Shown here in pieces: positions 7,651 to 14,965 of a stretch of DNA of 19,291 nucleotides. Every line of letters starts with the position of its first letter. Position 1 is the first letter of the stretch. The notes beneath the pieces are model-generated. The model ran no database searches, had not been told where the DNA came from, and saw only the letters and a list, made by a program, of their open reading frames with translations. This DNA comes from ZCTH02-B3 sp036563895 (lineage in GTDB: Bacteria > Bacillota > Bacilli > Paenibacillales > Paenibacillaceae), in assembly GCA_036563895.1 (NCBI GenBank), contig DATCLN010000225.1, forward strand, positions 1 to 19,291, written 5' to 3'. Made by a program: the position numbers and the translations under genes.

Positions 7651-8223
7651 TCATGGCCGGAACAGGTGGCCGACCTTCCGCCTCATGTATTCCCGGGCGC
7701 GGTGCACCCGGGTCTTCACGGTGGTCACGGGCAGTTCCAGCACTTCCGCGATTTCCTGCAGGGACAGATCCTGCACGTACCGGAGCATCATGATCGCACG
7801 GTATTTCACGGGGAGCGTTTCGATGGCCTGGCGGACCGCCCGCTGCGTTTCCGTCAGCATCACCTCGTGCTCCGGCGTGCGTTCGTCCGCCGGCAGCGCC
7901 GAGTAGCCGTCCAGGTCCTCGTATTCGGTACCGGCGGCGTCCAGCGAATAGACGATCCGGCGCTTGCGCAGCCGGTCGATGCACAGATTGGACGCAATCC
8001 GGTAGATCCAGGTGGAAAATTTCAGATTTTCATCGTACCGGTGCAGATTCCGAAAAACCCTCAAAAACGTCTCCTGGACGATATCCTCCGCATCCTGCCG
8101 GTTTCCCGTCATCCGGTAGGCCAGCTGATACAGCTTGTCCCCATAAAGATGGACGAGTTCGGCAAACGCCCTGCTGTCCCCCTTGCGGGCGAGGAGCGCC
8201 AGCCGGGTTTCCATCGGCTTCAA
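7651..8223 (-). CDS. sigW: ECF RNA polymerase sigma factor SigW
   Basis: Extracytoplasmic-function sigma factor for the envelope-stress and antimicrobial-resistance regulon. The 190 residues show sigma-70 region 2 (about 15-87, with DAEDIVQETFLRVFRNL at 44-60 and FSTWIYRIASNLCIDRLRK at 69-87) and region 4 with its helix-turn-helix (about 128-182, LSLQEIAEVLELPVTTVKTR). I kept the TTG start at 8223 because a GGAGG lies 7 bases upstream. The in-frame ATG at 8214 would sit 16 bases away. Identity as SigW rests on close overall likeness to the B. subtilis protein and on the neighbours rsiW, cdaA, cdaR and glmM. I saw no clear autoregulatory SigW promoter (TGAAAC plus CGTA) in the 70 bases between ppc and sigW, so it may be transcribed from further upstream or from a diverged promoter. 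Confidence 0.94.
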   Translation of the reverse strand: MKPMETRLALLARKGDSRAFAELVHLYGDKLYQLAYRMTGNRQDAEDIVQETFLRVFRNLHRYDENLKFSTWIYRIASNLCIDRLRKRRIVYSLDAAGTEYEDLDGYSALPADERTPEHEVMLTETQRAVRQAIETLPVKYRAIMMLRYVQDLSLQEIAEVLELPVTTVKTRVHRAREYMRRKVGHLFRP

Positions 8224-8260
8224 CTCGATTCCTCCGCTCCCACTGAATCCTCCGTTCCCA

Positions 8261-8286
8261 ACGGACTCTTCCGACGGACTCTTCCG
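8261..8286. repeat. 13-bp exact tandem duplication before sigW
   Basis: ACGGACTCTTCCG occurs twice head to tail (8261-8273 and 8274-8286) in the short gap between the ppc stop and the sigW start. It may be a recent slippage product. It lengthens the sigW leader. Confidence 0.8.
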
Positions 8287-8293
8287 GACCCGG

Positions 8294-11086
8294 TCAGCCC
8301 GTATTCCGCAAACCGGCGGCGATGCCGTTGATCGTCAGCTGCACCTCGCGGAGCAGTTGCGGATCGTCCCGGCCCTGCGCCCGAAGCGCCCTGAGTTCGG
8401 TAAGCAGCTGTACCTGCAGGTAGCTGAGGGGATCGACGTACGGGTTGCGCAGCCGGATCGACTCCCGGATCACCGGCACGTTGTCGAGGATGTTTTCCTG
8501 CCGGGTGATGAGCAGGATCATCTCCTTCGTCAGGTTGTATTCTTCCTCGATCTTCGCAAAAATCCGGTTGCGCACCTTCTCGTCCTTGATCATGCCCGCG
8601 TAGTTCTTGGCGATGACCAGGTCGGCCTTGGCCAGCGCCATCTGCAGGCTGTCCACCAGCGTCTGGAAAAAGTAGTATTCCCGGTACATCTTCCGAAGTT
8701 GCTCCAGCTTCGCGGGGTCGTTCCCCACATAGGTCCGGAACGCCGTCCCCGCGGCGTACCAGGCGGGCAGCAGGTAACGGCTCTGGGTCCAGGCGAACAC
8801 CCAGGGGATCGCCCGCAGATCCTCAAACCGCTCGCTGTTGTTGCGCTTTGCCGGCCGCGACCCGATGTTGAGCTCCCCGATTTCCGCCAGCGGCGTCGAT
8901 TCCCGGAAAAACGTCAGAAAGTCGGGATCGCGGAAAACGAGGTCCTGATACTTCTCGAAGGCCGTCTGCGAAATGATCCGCATCGTCTCTTCCCACTGCT
9001 GCTCCGCCGCGATTTCCCGGTCCGCGTGGCGTCTCAGGTAGGCCGCCGTGATCAGCGAGCTGATCGCCTGCTCCAGGCTGCGATAGGCGATGCCCTTCAT
9101 CGAATAGCGGGAAGACAGCACTTCCCCCTGCTCGGTGATCTTGATGCCGCCGCCGAGGGTGTGCGGCGGCTGGGCCAGGATGCTCCGGTTGAGCGGCATG
9201 CCGCCGCGCCCGAGGGCCCCGCCGCGGCCGTGGAAAAACTTCAGCTTCACGCCGAATTCGTCCGCCGTCCGGGTCAGCTCAACAAGCGCCACGCGCAGCT
9301 CCCAGTTGGCGGTGATCATGCCGCCATCCTTGTTGCTGTCGGAATAGCCCAGCATCACTTCATGCACGTCGCCCATCACGGCCAGCGCCTCGCGGTACAG
9401 CGGCAGTGAAAGCAGATCCCGCAGGATGCCGGGGGCGGCGTGCAGGTCCTCGATGGTCTCAAACAGCGGCACCGGCTGCAGGGTGCACTGGACCCGTCCG
9501 TTGGCGTGGCGGTAGTACAGCCCCGCCTCCTTGGCGAAAACCATCACCTCGAGCAGATCGCTGACGCCCTGGGTCATGCTGATGAGGTAGCTTCTGATGC
9601 AGGCCGGACCGAATTCCTGCTGCGCCCGGCGGATCGTCCGGAACACTTCCAGGCATTCCCGGGCCTGTTCGGACAGGTCCGCCTCTTCGTGCAGGAGCGG
9701 CCGGGGATCGCCCAGGAGACCGTGCAGCAGCTCAACCTTCTCCCGTTCGGACAGCTGTGAATACCGGTCGGTAATGCCCGCCGCCTTCAGGATTTCCGCC
9801 ATCGCCTTTTCGTGTTCCTTGCTGTGCTGGCGCACGTCCAGGGTCATCAGATGGAACCCGAACAGCTCCACCTGGCGGATGAGCTTCCTCAGATGCATGT
9901 CGGCGACAAAATCGGCGAAATGATGGCGAAGGCTGCGGTCGATCACCTGCAGGTCGGCCAGAAGCTCCGTCGCCCGGCGGTAGGCCTGTCCCGTTTCCCG
10001 CAGCGATTCGTTTTGCATGTTGTGCAGTTTTTGCAGCATGTACGTCAGCTTGACCCGGTACGGCTCGTTTTCGTTGGTCCACGGCTCCACCGTGGTCAGC
10101 TTGATCTTCCGGCGGTCCTGCTCGATGGATTCGCGCAGCTCGTCGGTGACGCTCACGATCGTGGCGCTGAAGCTGAGGCGCCGCATCAGGTTCCGCAGCA
10201 GCTGTTCGTATTTCTGCAGGACGAGGGCGCGCTGCAGCTGCAGCGTCTTATAGGTAACCTCGGGGGTCACGGCGGGATTGCCGTCCCGGTCGCCGCCGAT
10301 CCAGGAACCGAACCTGAGGCAGGTAGGCACGTGCCATTTCCGCTCGGGATAGTACTTGGACAGGCAGCGCTCCAGCTCTTCGTAAACCTCCGGGATTACG
10401 TCGAACAGGGTTTCTTCAAAATAATAAAGACCGTACCGCACCTCGTCGATCACCGTCGGCCGGCGCTGGCGCAGCTCGTCCGTCTGCCAGAGCGTCAGCA
10501 CTTCGTTGAGCAGCTTCTCGCGCAGCCTTTCCCGCTCCCGGTAGGTGAGCATCGGGTTGTCGAATTCCATCACGTCGTCCGCGATCCGCTTGTGGATGTC
10601 CAGCACCGCCCGGCGCGTCGCTTCCGTCGGGTGGGCGGTCATGACCAGTTCCAGGCTGATGGAATGCAGAATCTGGTCCACTTCCTGGGCCGAAAGGTTC
10701 CGTTCCTTCAGGTCGCGCACGGCGCTTTCGATGGAACCCGGCTGGACGGTGTCGCCCGACGCCCGCTCGTAATCGCGCTTGCGGCGGATGCGGTGGTTTT
10801 GCTCGGCGATGTTGACGAGCTGGAAATATATAGCAAACGCCCGGATGACCTGGTGCCGGATATCCGGTGTCAATCCCTTGATCGTGGCGATGAATTCCCG
10901 GAAAAGCTCGGGCGAATACGCGGCGCGCAGCTCCTTGCTCATTTCCCGGATTTTTTCCACCCGGTCGAGCAGTTCCCTGCCTCCCTGATGCTGCAGGACT
11001 TCCCCGAGAATGTTCCCGAGAAACCGCACGTCGCGTCTGAGCAAATGATTGGACAAGGACCGTTCCGCGGTCGCCGGTTCGGACAT
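8294..11086 (-). CDS. ppc: Phosphoenolpyruvate carboxylase
   Basis: Cytoplasmic anaplerotic enzyme that carboxylates PEP with bicarbonate to oxaloacetate to refill the TCA cycle. The 930 residues are within the range of bacterial PEPC. Family hallmarks are present: the catalytic histidine in VMTAHPTEATRR (His152), LGYSDSNKDGG near 579, the glycine-rich FHGRGGALGRGG loop near 615, and the near-universal C-terminal NTG. I chose the ATG at 11086, preceded by GAGGTGAG. The in-frame ATG at 11101 has no site at a useful distance. The gene stops 70 bases before sigW on the same strand. It is divergent from the L,D-transpeptidase gene, with a shared 180-base intergenic region. Confidence 0.97.
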   Translation of the reverse strand: MSEPATAERSLSNHLLRRDVRFLGNILGEVLQHQGGRELLDRVEKIREMSKELRAAYSPELFREFIATIKGLTPDIRHQVIRAFAIYFQLVNIAEQNHRIRRKRDYERASGDTVQPGSIESAVRDLKERNLSAQEVDQILHSISLELVMTAHPTEATRRAVLDIHKRIADDVMEFDNPMLTYRERERLREKLLNEVLTLWQTDELRQRRPTVIDEVRYGLYYFEETLFDVIPEVYEELERCLSKYYPERKWHVPTCLRFGSWIGGDRDGNPAVTPEVTYKTLQLQRALVLQKYEQLLRNLMRRLSFSATIVSVTDELRESIEQDRRKIKLTTVEPWTNENEPYRVKLTYMLQKLHNMQNESLRETGQAYRRATELLADLQVIDRSLRHHFADFVADMHLRKLIRQVELFGFHLMTLDVRQHSKEHEKAMAEILKAAGITDRYSQLSEREKVELLHGLLGDPRPLLHEEADLSEQARECLEVFRTIRRAQQEFGPACIRSYLISMTQGVSDLLEVMVFAKEAGLYYRHANGRVQCTLQPVPLFETIEDLHAAPGILRDLLSLPLYREALAVMGDVHEVMLGYSDSNKDGGMITANWELRVALVELTRTADEFGVKLKFFHGRGGALGRGGMPLNRSILAQPPHTLGGGIKITEQGEVLSSRYSMKGIAYRSLEQAISSLITAAYLRRHADREIAAEQQWEETMRIISQTAFEKYQDLVFRDPDFLTFFRESTPLAEIGELNIGSRPAKRNNSERFEDLRAIPWVFAWTQSRYLLPAWYAAGTAFRTYVGNDPAKLEQLRKMYREYYFFQTLVDSLQMALAKADLVIAKNYAGMIKDEKVRNRIFAKIEEEYNLTKEMILLITRQENILDNVPVIRESIRLRNPYVDPLSYLQVQLLTELRALRAQGRDDPQLLREVQLTINGIAAGLRNTG

Positions 11087-11113
11087 GCTCTCACCTCGCA
11101 TGGGCGCAGAGTG

Positions 11114-11148
11114 ACACTTTTCATCATATCATACAGCCGCTTACATCT
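11114..11148 (-). promoter_or_regulatory. Candidate sigma-A promoter for ppc
   Basis: On the minus strand TTCAGA and TATGAT are separated by 17 bases, followed by the ppc leader. The -35 box matches only 4 of 6 consensus bases and the -10 box 5 of 6. Position and spacing fit, but strength is uncertain. Confidence 0.4.
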
Positions 11149-11267
11149 GAACCCCGATGTGTTGGGCTTTTTGCCGCATATTTTTACGTTTTCCGAGCAA
11201 CGGTATCTGGTGGCGTCCCGGAAAAAACCCTGCACAAAACGGACCTGGCAAAGGAACTGAGCGCACC

Positions 11268-11987
11268 ATGAAAACGGCCATCTGCCTCCTCCTGCTCCCT
11301 TTTCTGGCATGGCAGCCCCCGTCCGGTCCCGGCGAACCCCATGGGGTGTTCCCTTCCGTCCCTTCCGGACAACCGGCTCCGCCGGTGGAGAAACCGTGGC
11401 CGGCCGGCGGCCAGGACACCTCCGTCGTGGTGGACCCGCGCTCCAGGGAGCTTACGCTGTACATCGGCAATCTTCCTTACAAGACCTACAAAATCGCCCC
11501 GGGCAAGCCGGAAACGCCGACGCCCGTGGGGGAATTCCGCGTCGTGAACAAATACAAAAACTGGGGTTCCGGATTCGGCACGCGGTGGATCGGGCTGAAC
11601 GTCCCCTGGGGAACATACGGCATCCACGGCACCAACAAACCGCATCTGATCGGAACCGAGGCGAGCCTCGGCTGCATCCGCATGCACAACCGGGACGTGG
11701 AAGACCTGTACGAGCGCGTCGGCATCGGCACCAAGGTGGTCATCCTCGGGCACGTGCTCGGCGAACCGCACCGGGACCCCCGCCGCCTGGCCAAGGGCGA
11801 CGCCGGGGGAGACGTGCTGCTCATCCAGAACCGCCTGCGCGCGGCGGGATTTTTCCACGGCAAATGCAACGGGCGTTTCGGCCCCGCCACCGAGCAGGCG
11901 ATGAAGGCCTTCGAACGGCAAAACGGGCTGCCCGTCGACGGCGTGGTCGGCCTCCACGACTACCGTGCGCTCGGGCTGCTGGAATAG
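11268..11987 (+). CDS. Secreted L,D-transpeptidase (YkuD) with peptidoglycan-binding domain
   Basis: Likely forms 3-3 peptidoglycan cross-links or otherwise edits stem peptides outside the cell. The 239 residues begin with a short signal peptide (MKTAICLLLLPFLAW) and a proline-rich linker. A YkuD domain follows (about 51-162), with the catalytic signature His120 in YGIHGTN and Ser133-x-Gly-Cys136-x-Arg in ASLGCIRMH. The C-terminus (about 178-237) is a PG_binding_1 domain, with LLIQNRLRAAGFF and TEQAMKAFERQNGLPVDGVVG. I chose the ATG at 11268 because it starts directly with the signal peptide; the frame is open 37 codons further upstream but that part is not signal-like. The ribosome-binding site (AAGGA) is weak and rather distant. 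The domain order is the reverse of proteins with an N-terminal LysM domain. Confidence 0.9.
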   Translation: MKTAICLLLLPFLAWQPPSGPGEPHGVFPSVPSGQPAPPVEKPWPAGGQDTSVVVDPRSRELTLYIGNLPYKTYKIAPGKPETPTPVGEFRVVNKYKNWGSGFGTRWIGLNVPWGTYGIHGTNKPHLIGTEASLGCIRMHNRDVEDLYERVGIGTKVVILGHVLGEPHRDPRRLAKGDAGGDVLLIQNRLRAAGFFHGKCNGRFGPATEQAMKAFERQNGLPVDGVVGLHDYRALGLLE

Positions 11988-12002
11988 CGGCCGGTCGCCG
12001 GC

Positions 12003-12137
12003 GGACGGTTGCCGTCGGACGGTTTCCTTTGGACCGCTTCCCTCATTCGGGCCGCTTCCGTCTTCGGACCGTTGCCATCTTTTGGACCGCTGCCATCTTT
12101 CGGACCGCTCCCGTCCTTCGAGCCGCTCCTATCCTTA
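12003..12137. repeat. Tandem array of 18-bp repeats
   Basis: Six units of consensus GGACCGCTNCCATCTTTC start at 12031, 12049, 12066, 12084, 12102 and 12120; the second is 17 bases and the rest are 18. Two shorter 14-base relatives (GGACGGTT-) precede them at 12003 and 12017. The array fills the gap between the convergent transpeptidase and holin-like genes. On the minus strand one frame reads as a hexapeptide repeat (DGSGPK) and on the plus strand as GPLPSF. Neither is attached in frame to a recognisable gene. Confidence 0.85.
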
Positions 12138-12195
12138 AGGCCAGGCCGCCGCCTGCCGGTCGCCCTCCCCGCGCCTTTCCGCCCCTCAGCCCTTC

Positions 12196-12477
12196 TCAGT
12201 CCCTGCGGCTTGTCTGCTTCACCAGCTGGTGCCCGTACACCGCAAACGCGCCGCACAGGATGCCCCGGATCGCCGACCGGGCGGACCAGCCTTCCGCGGC
12301 CCCCACCAGCACCACCGCCAGGGCCGTGACCGCGTAGATGATCGTCCAGTCCGGCACGAACGGCGTTCTTTTCAGCGCGAACCCCAGGCACCAGCAGGCC
12401 AGCACGACGCCGGTCAGCTGCGGATCCACCCACACCGGCAGCTCCGCGAGCCAGCCCCAGTCTTTTTCCGGATTCAT
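12196..12477 (-). CDS. Small holin-like membrane protein (Hol44 / Phage_holin_5_2 type)
   Basis: A 93-residue protein with three predicted transmembrane helices (about 19-35, 44-61 and 68-83) and a basic C-terminus (VKQTSRRD). The segments TPFVPDWTIIYAV and GILCGAFAVYGHQLVKQ are what I recognise from the holin family often found as single chromosomal genes in Paenibacillus relatives. No other phage gene is nearby, so a lysis role is not implied; it may act with wall-active enzymes such as the convergent L,D-transpeptidase. The start is the ATG at 12477 with a GGGCGGG stretch upstream. Immediately downstream of its stop lies the repeat array, which continues open in another frame of the same strand. 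Confidence 0.78.
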   Translation of the reverse strand: MNPEKDWGWLAELPVWVDPQLTGVVLACWCLGFALKRTPFVPDWTIIYAVTALAVVLVGAAEGWSARSAIRGILCGAFAVYGHQLVKQTSRRD

Positions 12478-12544
12478 GTTTTCACCCGCCCCGAGGGATC
12501 GTCTTCGTCATCATGCATATGTCCCGCCCGGGCGGCGCGTGCAA

Positions 12545-12583
12545 CAAAAAACGTCCCGCACCCCTCCGCGGGGATGCGGGACG
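12545..12583 (-). terminator. Strong rho-independent terminator after the usp gene
   Basis: Positions 12552-12583 form a near-perfect hairpin (CGTCCCGCA-CCCC / GGGG-A-TGCGGGACG, loop TCCGC). On the minus strand it is followed by six T. It ends the minus-strand usp transcript and insulates it from the holin-like gene. Confidence 0.88.
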
Positions 12584-12654
12584 AAACGTGCGAGGATGCC
12601 GGTCGATGCGGTTTCCTTAAAGTTGCCTTAGGGGAAAGCCGGTCCGGCGTCCGC

Positions 12655-13086
12655 TCAGGAGACGATCGTCACGGGGCAGGGCGCGTTGTGCAGCACGGAG
12701 TAGCTCACGCTGCCCAGAATCGCCCCGCGGATCGGCCCCATGCCGCGGCTGCCCATGAAGATCGCCATGGCTCCGCGCTCTTTGGCTTCATTGCAGATTT
12801 CCACGCCCGGCGAACCGACGCGCATGACGGCGGTGCAGGGGATGGACGGTTCCTCCGCCTGGACCATCTCCATCGCGGGCTTCAGTACCCGGTCCGCCAT
12901 TTCCTGCTGGTATTCCCTGATGAGCTTCTCGCTGATAAACCGGCGGATGTTGGGCGTTTCGTAATCCGGCTGCACGTTGATCAGGACCAGCTCCGCCCCG
13001 AGGGCCTTCCCCCACCGGATCGCGTGGCGCAACGCTTCCCGCGCGTATTCGGACCCGTCGACGGCCACCACAATCGTGTTGCTCAT
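12655..13086 (-). CDS. Universal stress protein, UspA family
   Basis: A 143-residue single Usp domain. The opening MSNTIVVAVDGSEYAREAL is typical, and the C-terminal nucleotide-binding motif G-x2-G-x9-G-S is intact at 112-126 (GSRGMGPIRGAILGS), so it belongs to the ATP-binding subgroup. Such cytoplasmic proteins respond to starvation, oxygen or other stress, but the exact role is rarely known. I chose the ATG at 13086, which is 9 bases from a GGGAGG. The in-frame ATG at 13095 directly abuts that site. It is monocistronic by context: a strong terminator follows it and a repressor gene on the same strand lies 134 bases upstream. Confidence 0.92.
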   Translation of the reverse strand: MSNTIVVAVDGSEYAREALRHAIRWGKALGAELVLINVQPDYETPNIRRFISEKLIREYQQEMADRVLKPAMEMVQAEEPSIPCTAVMRVGSPGVEICNEAKERGAMAIFMGSRGMGPIRGAILGSVSYSVLHNAPCPVTIVS

Positions 13087-13220
13087 CCGGTTCATCCTCC
13101 CTTTTCACGGTTTTCCTGCATCGCCGTCGGTGCCGACAGTCATGATGCGGGTTCCATTTTCATCATAAATCCCGAGGGGAGGATCACCAGTGAACAAAAT
13201 CACATCCGCCCGTCACAGGT

Positions 13221-13820
13221 TCATTTTTTCTCCGGAGCAAGTCCCTTGATCACCAGTTCCGTCCAAAGGGCGGTATAATGCTGCATTTTGGAATAGACGT
13301 GCGGACTGGAGATACCTTCCACCATGGCCTGGAAAAAAACCAGCAGAAATTCGTCGGAATATTTCAGGTCCACCTTGCCTTCCTTGCGCCCGCGGTGAAA
13401 CAGATCCAGCATCATGTTCAGGTTGGTCTCGTTGTATTCGCGCATGATCAGGGATAGACCCTCGTCGTCTTTTTTCGTAATGTATTCCATCAACTCCAGG
13501 TAGAACCGCCGGTTGATTTTTTCCAGATGCCTGATCTTGTTCTGGGTCAAGGCGGCCAGCGTTTCCTCGAAGGGCCTGTTTTCCGACATGATTTTTTGGG
13601 CCTCATCGATCATTTGCCGCATTAAGTACTTGAACACCTCGCGGATCAGGTTCTCCTTGCTCCCGAAATACTTGAAAACCGATGTTTTGCTGACCTTCGC
13701 ATGCCGGGCAATATCGTCCATGGTCACGCGGTCGAACCCATCCTCGGCATTCAGCAGCTGAAAAGCGGCTTCCAGCACCTGCCGCTTTTTTTGTTCCGTT
13801 CGCTTCTCGAAACCGTTCAT
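13221..13820 (-). CDS. TetR-family transcriptional regulator
   Basis: A 199-residue regulator with an N-terminal TetR DNA-binding domain; the helix-turn-helix is about 33-54 (TMDDIARHAKVSKTSVFKYF). A mostly helical C-terminal ligand/dimer domain follows. I chose the ATG at 13820 because AGGA lies 7 bases upstream; the GTG at 13826 is too close to it. It is divergent from the ABC exporter operon starting at 14061, the usual layout for a repressor of an efflux system, so it probably controls that operon and itself. The inducing compound cannot be read from the sequence. Confidence 0.92.
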   Translation of the reverse strand: MNGFEKRTEQKKRQVLEAAFQLLNAEDGFDRVTMDDIARHAKVSKTSVFKYFGSKENLIREVFKYLMRQMIDEAQKIMSENRPFEETLAALTQNKIRHLEKINRRFYLELMEYITKKDDEGLSLIMREYNETNLNMMLDLFHRGRKEGKVDLKYSDEFLLVFFQAMVEGISSPHVYSKMQHYTALWTELVIKGLAPEKK

Positions 13821-13837
13821 GGCCACATCCTGCTATT

Positions 13838-13882
13838 GATGTTCGGGTGTTCAAAAACGATTATAACACAATGGCGAACATC
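13838..13882. promoter_or_regulatory. Candidate TetR operator around the repressor promoter
   Basis: GATGTTCG at 13838-13845 and its reverse complement CGAACATC at 13875-13882 flank a perfect minus-strand TATAAT (plus-strand 13860-13865). The -35 region is poor (GGTTTG with 17-base spacing). The arms sit on both sides of the -10 box, where binding would block transcription of the repressor gene. Operator function is inference. Confidence 0.45.
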
Positions 13883-13906
13883 CAAACCCGAATGAGTTTA
13901 TTTCCA

Positions 13907-13936
13907 TTGACTTTATCCGGGCAGCGGAGTTATAAA
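13907..13936 (+). promoter_or_regulatory. Sigma-A-type promoter for the first ABC exporter operon
   Basis: TTGACT (13907-13912) and TATAAA (13931-13936) are 18 bases apart, near consensus, in an AT-rich region. Transcription would start near 13943, about 118 bases before the ATPase start codon. The leader therefore includes the long palindrome at 13955-13995. Confidence 0.65.
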
Positions 13937-13954
13937 TGATCTAAAAAAAATATG

Positions 13955-13995
13955 ATAGTTCATAATTAATGATTAATATTAATATTATGAACTAT
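13955..13995. promoter_or_regulatory. AT-rich palindrome/hairpin in the exporter leader
   Basis: Perfect 12-bp arms, ATAGTTCATAAT (13955-13966) and ATTATGAACTAT (13984-13995), enclose a 17-base AT loop. A run of eight A lies just upstream and seven T follow the right arm. It can be read as an operator for the TetR protein or as an intrinsic attenuator in the transcript from the 13907 promoter. The sequence alone does not decide. Confidence 0.6.
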
Positions 13996-14060
13996 TTTTT
14001 TATAATTGATTCATTTCAAGGCCATGCATTTCATTTCGGATGGAAAGGAGATTTCATGCC

Positions 14061-14942
14061 ATGTCTGAAGTCGTGATCGTACGGAACCTGCAAAAAAGCT
14101 TCGGGCGCGTCACGGCGCTGCACGACGTATCCCTGTCGGTCCGCGAGGGCGAAGTGGTCGGTTTCATCGGCCCGAACGGCGCGGGAAAGTCCACGACGAT
14201 CCGCATCCTGCTGGGCATTCTCCGACGGGATGGCGGAGAGGCGCGCATTTTCGGCAAAGACGTGTGGAAAAACAGCCTGGACATTCACCGGCGGATCTCT
14301 TACGTCCCCGGCGACGTGGCACTCTGGGGGAACCTGACGGGCGGCGAAATCATCGATCTGTTCATGAAATTGCACGGCGGAGGCGACAAAGCGAAACGCG
14401 ACTTCCTGATTCGACGTTTTGAACTGGATCCCGGGAAAAAGGCCAAAAGCTACTCCAAGGGCAACCGCCAGAAAGTCGCTTTGATCGCCGCGCTGTCCGT
14501 GGATTCCGATCTGTACATTCTGGACGAACCGACCTCCGGCCTCGATCCGCTGATGGAAGCCGTGTTCCAGGATGAAGTGCGGAAGCTCAAGGAAGCGGGC
14601 AAATCCGTCCTGCTGTCCTCCCACATCCTGAGCGAAGTGGAACGGCTCGCCGACCGGGTGGTCATCATCCGCCAGGGACGCGTGGTGGAAAGCGGGACGC
14701 TGGACGAACTGCGGCACCTCACCCGCACCACCATTCGGCTGGCCGTCGATGGGGATGTCCGGGGACTGGCGGCCGTCCGCGGCGTCCATGACTTCCGGGC
14801 GACAGGAAATCAGGCCACGTTCTCCGCGGACCAGGAGCATATCCATCACATTCTGTCCGAAGCGGTCAAACTGGGCATCCGAAACATCGAAGCGGTGCCG
14901 CCCACCCTGGAAGACCTGTTCATGCGCCATTACGAGAATTGA
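14061..14942 (+). CDS. ABC transporter ATP-binding protein (drug-export type)
   Basis: The 293-residue nucleotide-binding subunit of an exporter. It has Walker A GPNGAGKST (37-45), Walker B LYILDEP (151-157) followed by TSGLDP, and the H-loop histidine in SSH (186-188). The signature is the variant YSKGNRQK (131-138) in place of LSGGQ, as seen in a group of bacterial multidrug and antibiotic exporter ATPases. A C-terminal extension (about 215-293) ends in EDLFMRHYEN, typical of CcmA/COG1131-type exporters. I chose the ATG at 14061, 10 bases from AAAGGAG; an out-of-frame ATG at 14056 is ignored. It is followed after 23 bases by its permease gene and controlled by the divergent TetR gene. Confidence 0.93.
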   Translation: MSEVVIVRNLQKSFGRVTALHDVSLSVREGEVVGFIGPNGAGKSTTIRILLGILRRDGGEARIFGKDVWKNSLDIHRRISYVPGDVALWGNLTGGEIIDLFMKLHGGGDKAKRDFLIRRFELDPGKKAKSYSKGNRQKVALIAALSVDSDLYILDEPTSGLDPLMEAVFQDEVRKLKEAGKSVLLSSHILSEVERLADRVVIIRQGRVVESGTLDELRHLTRTTIRLAVDGDVRGLAAVRGVHDFRATGNQATFSADQEHIHHILSEAVKLGIRNIEAVPPTLEDLFMRHYEN

Positions 14943-14965
14943 CCGCGGGAGAGGAGGAAACCGGC

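Noticed and set aside
11960..12433. 157-codon minus-strand open frame covering the 18-bp repeats
   Set aside because: Its first half is an out-of-frame shadow of the holin-like gene and the rest is repeat translation; no start site supports it.
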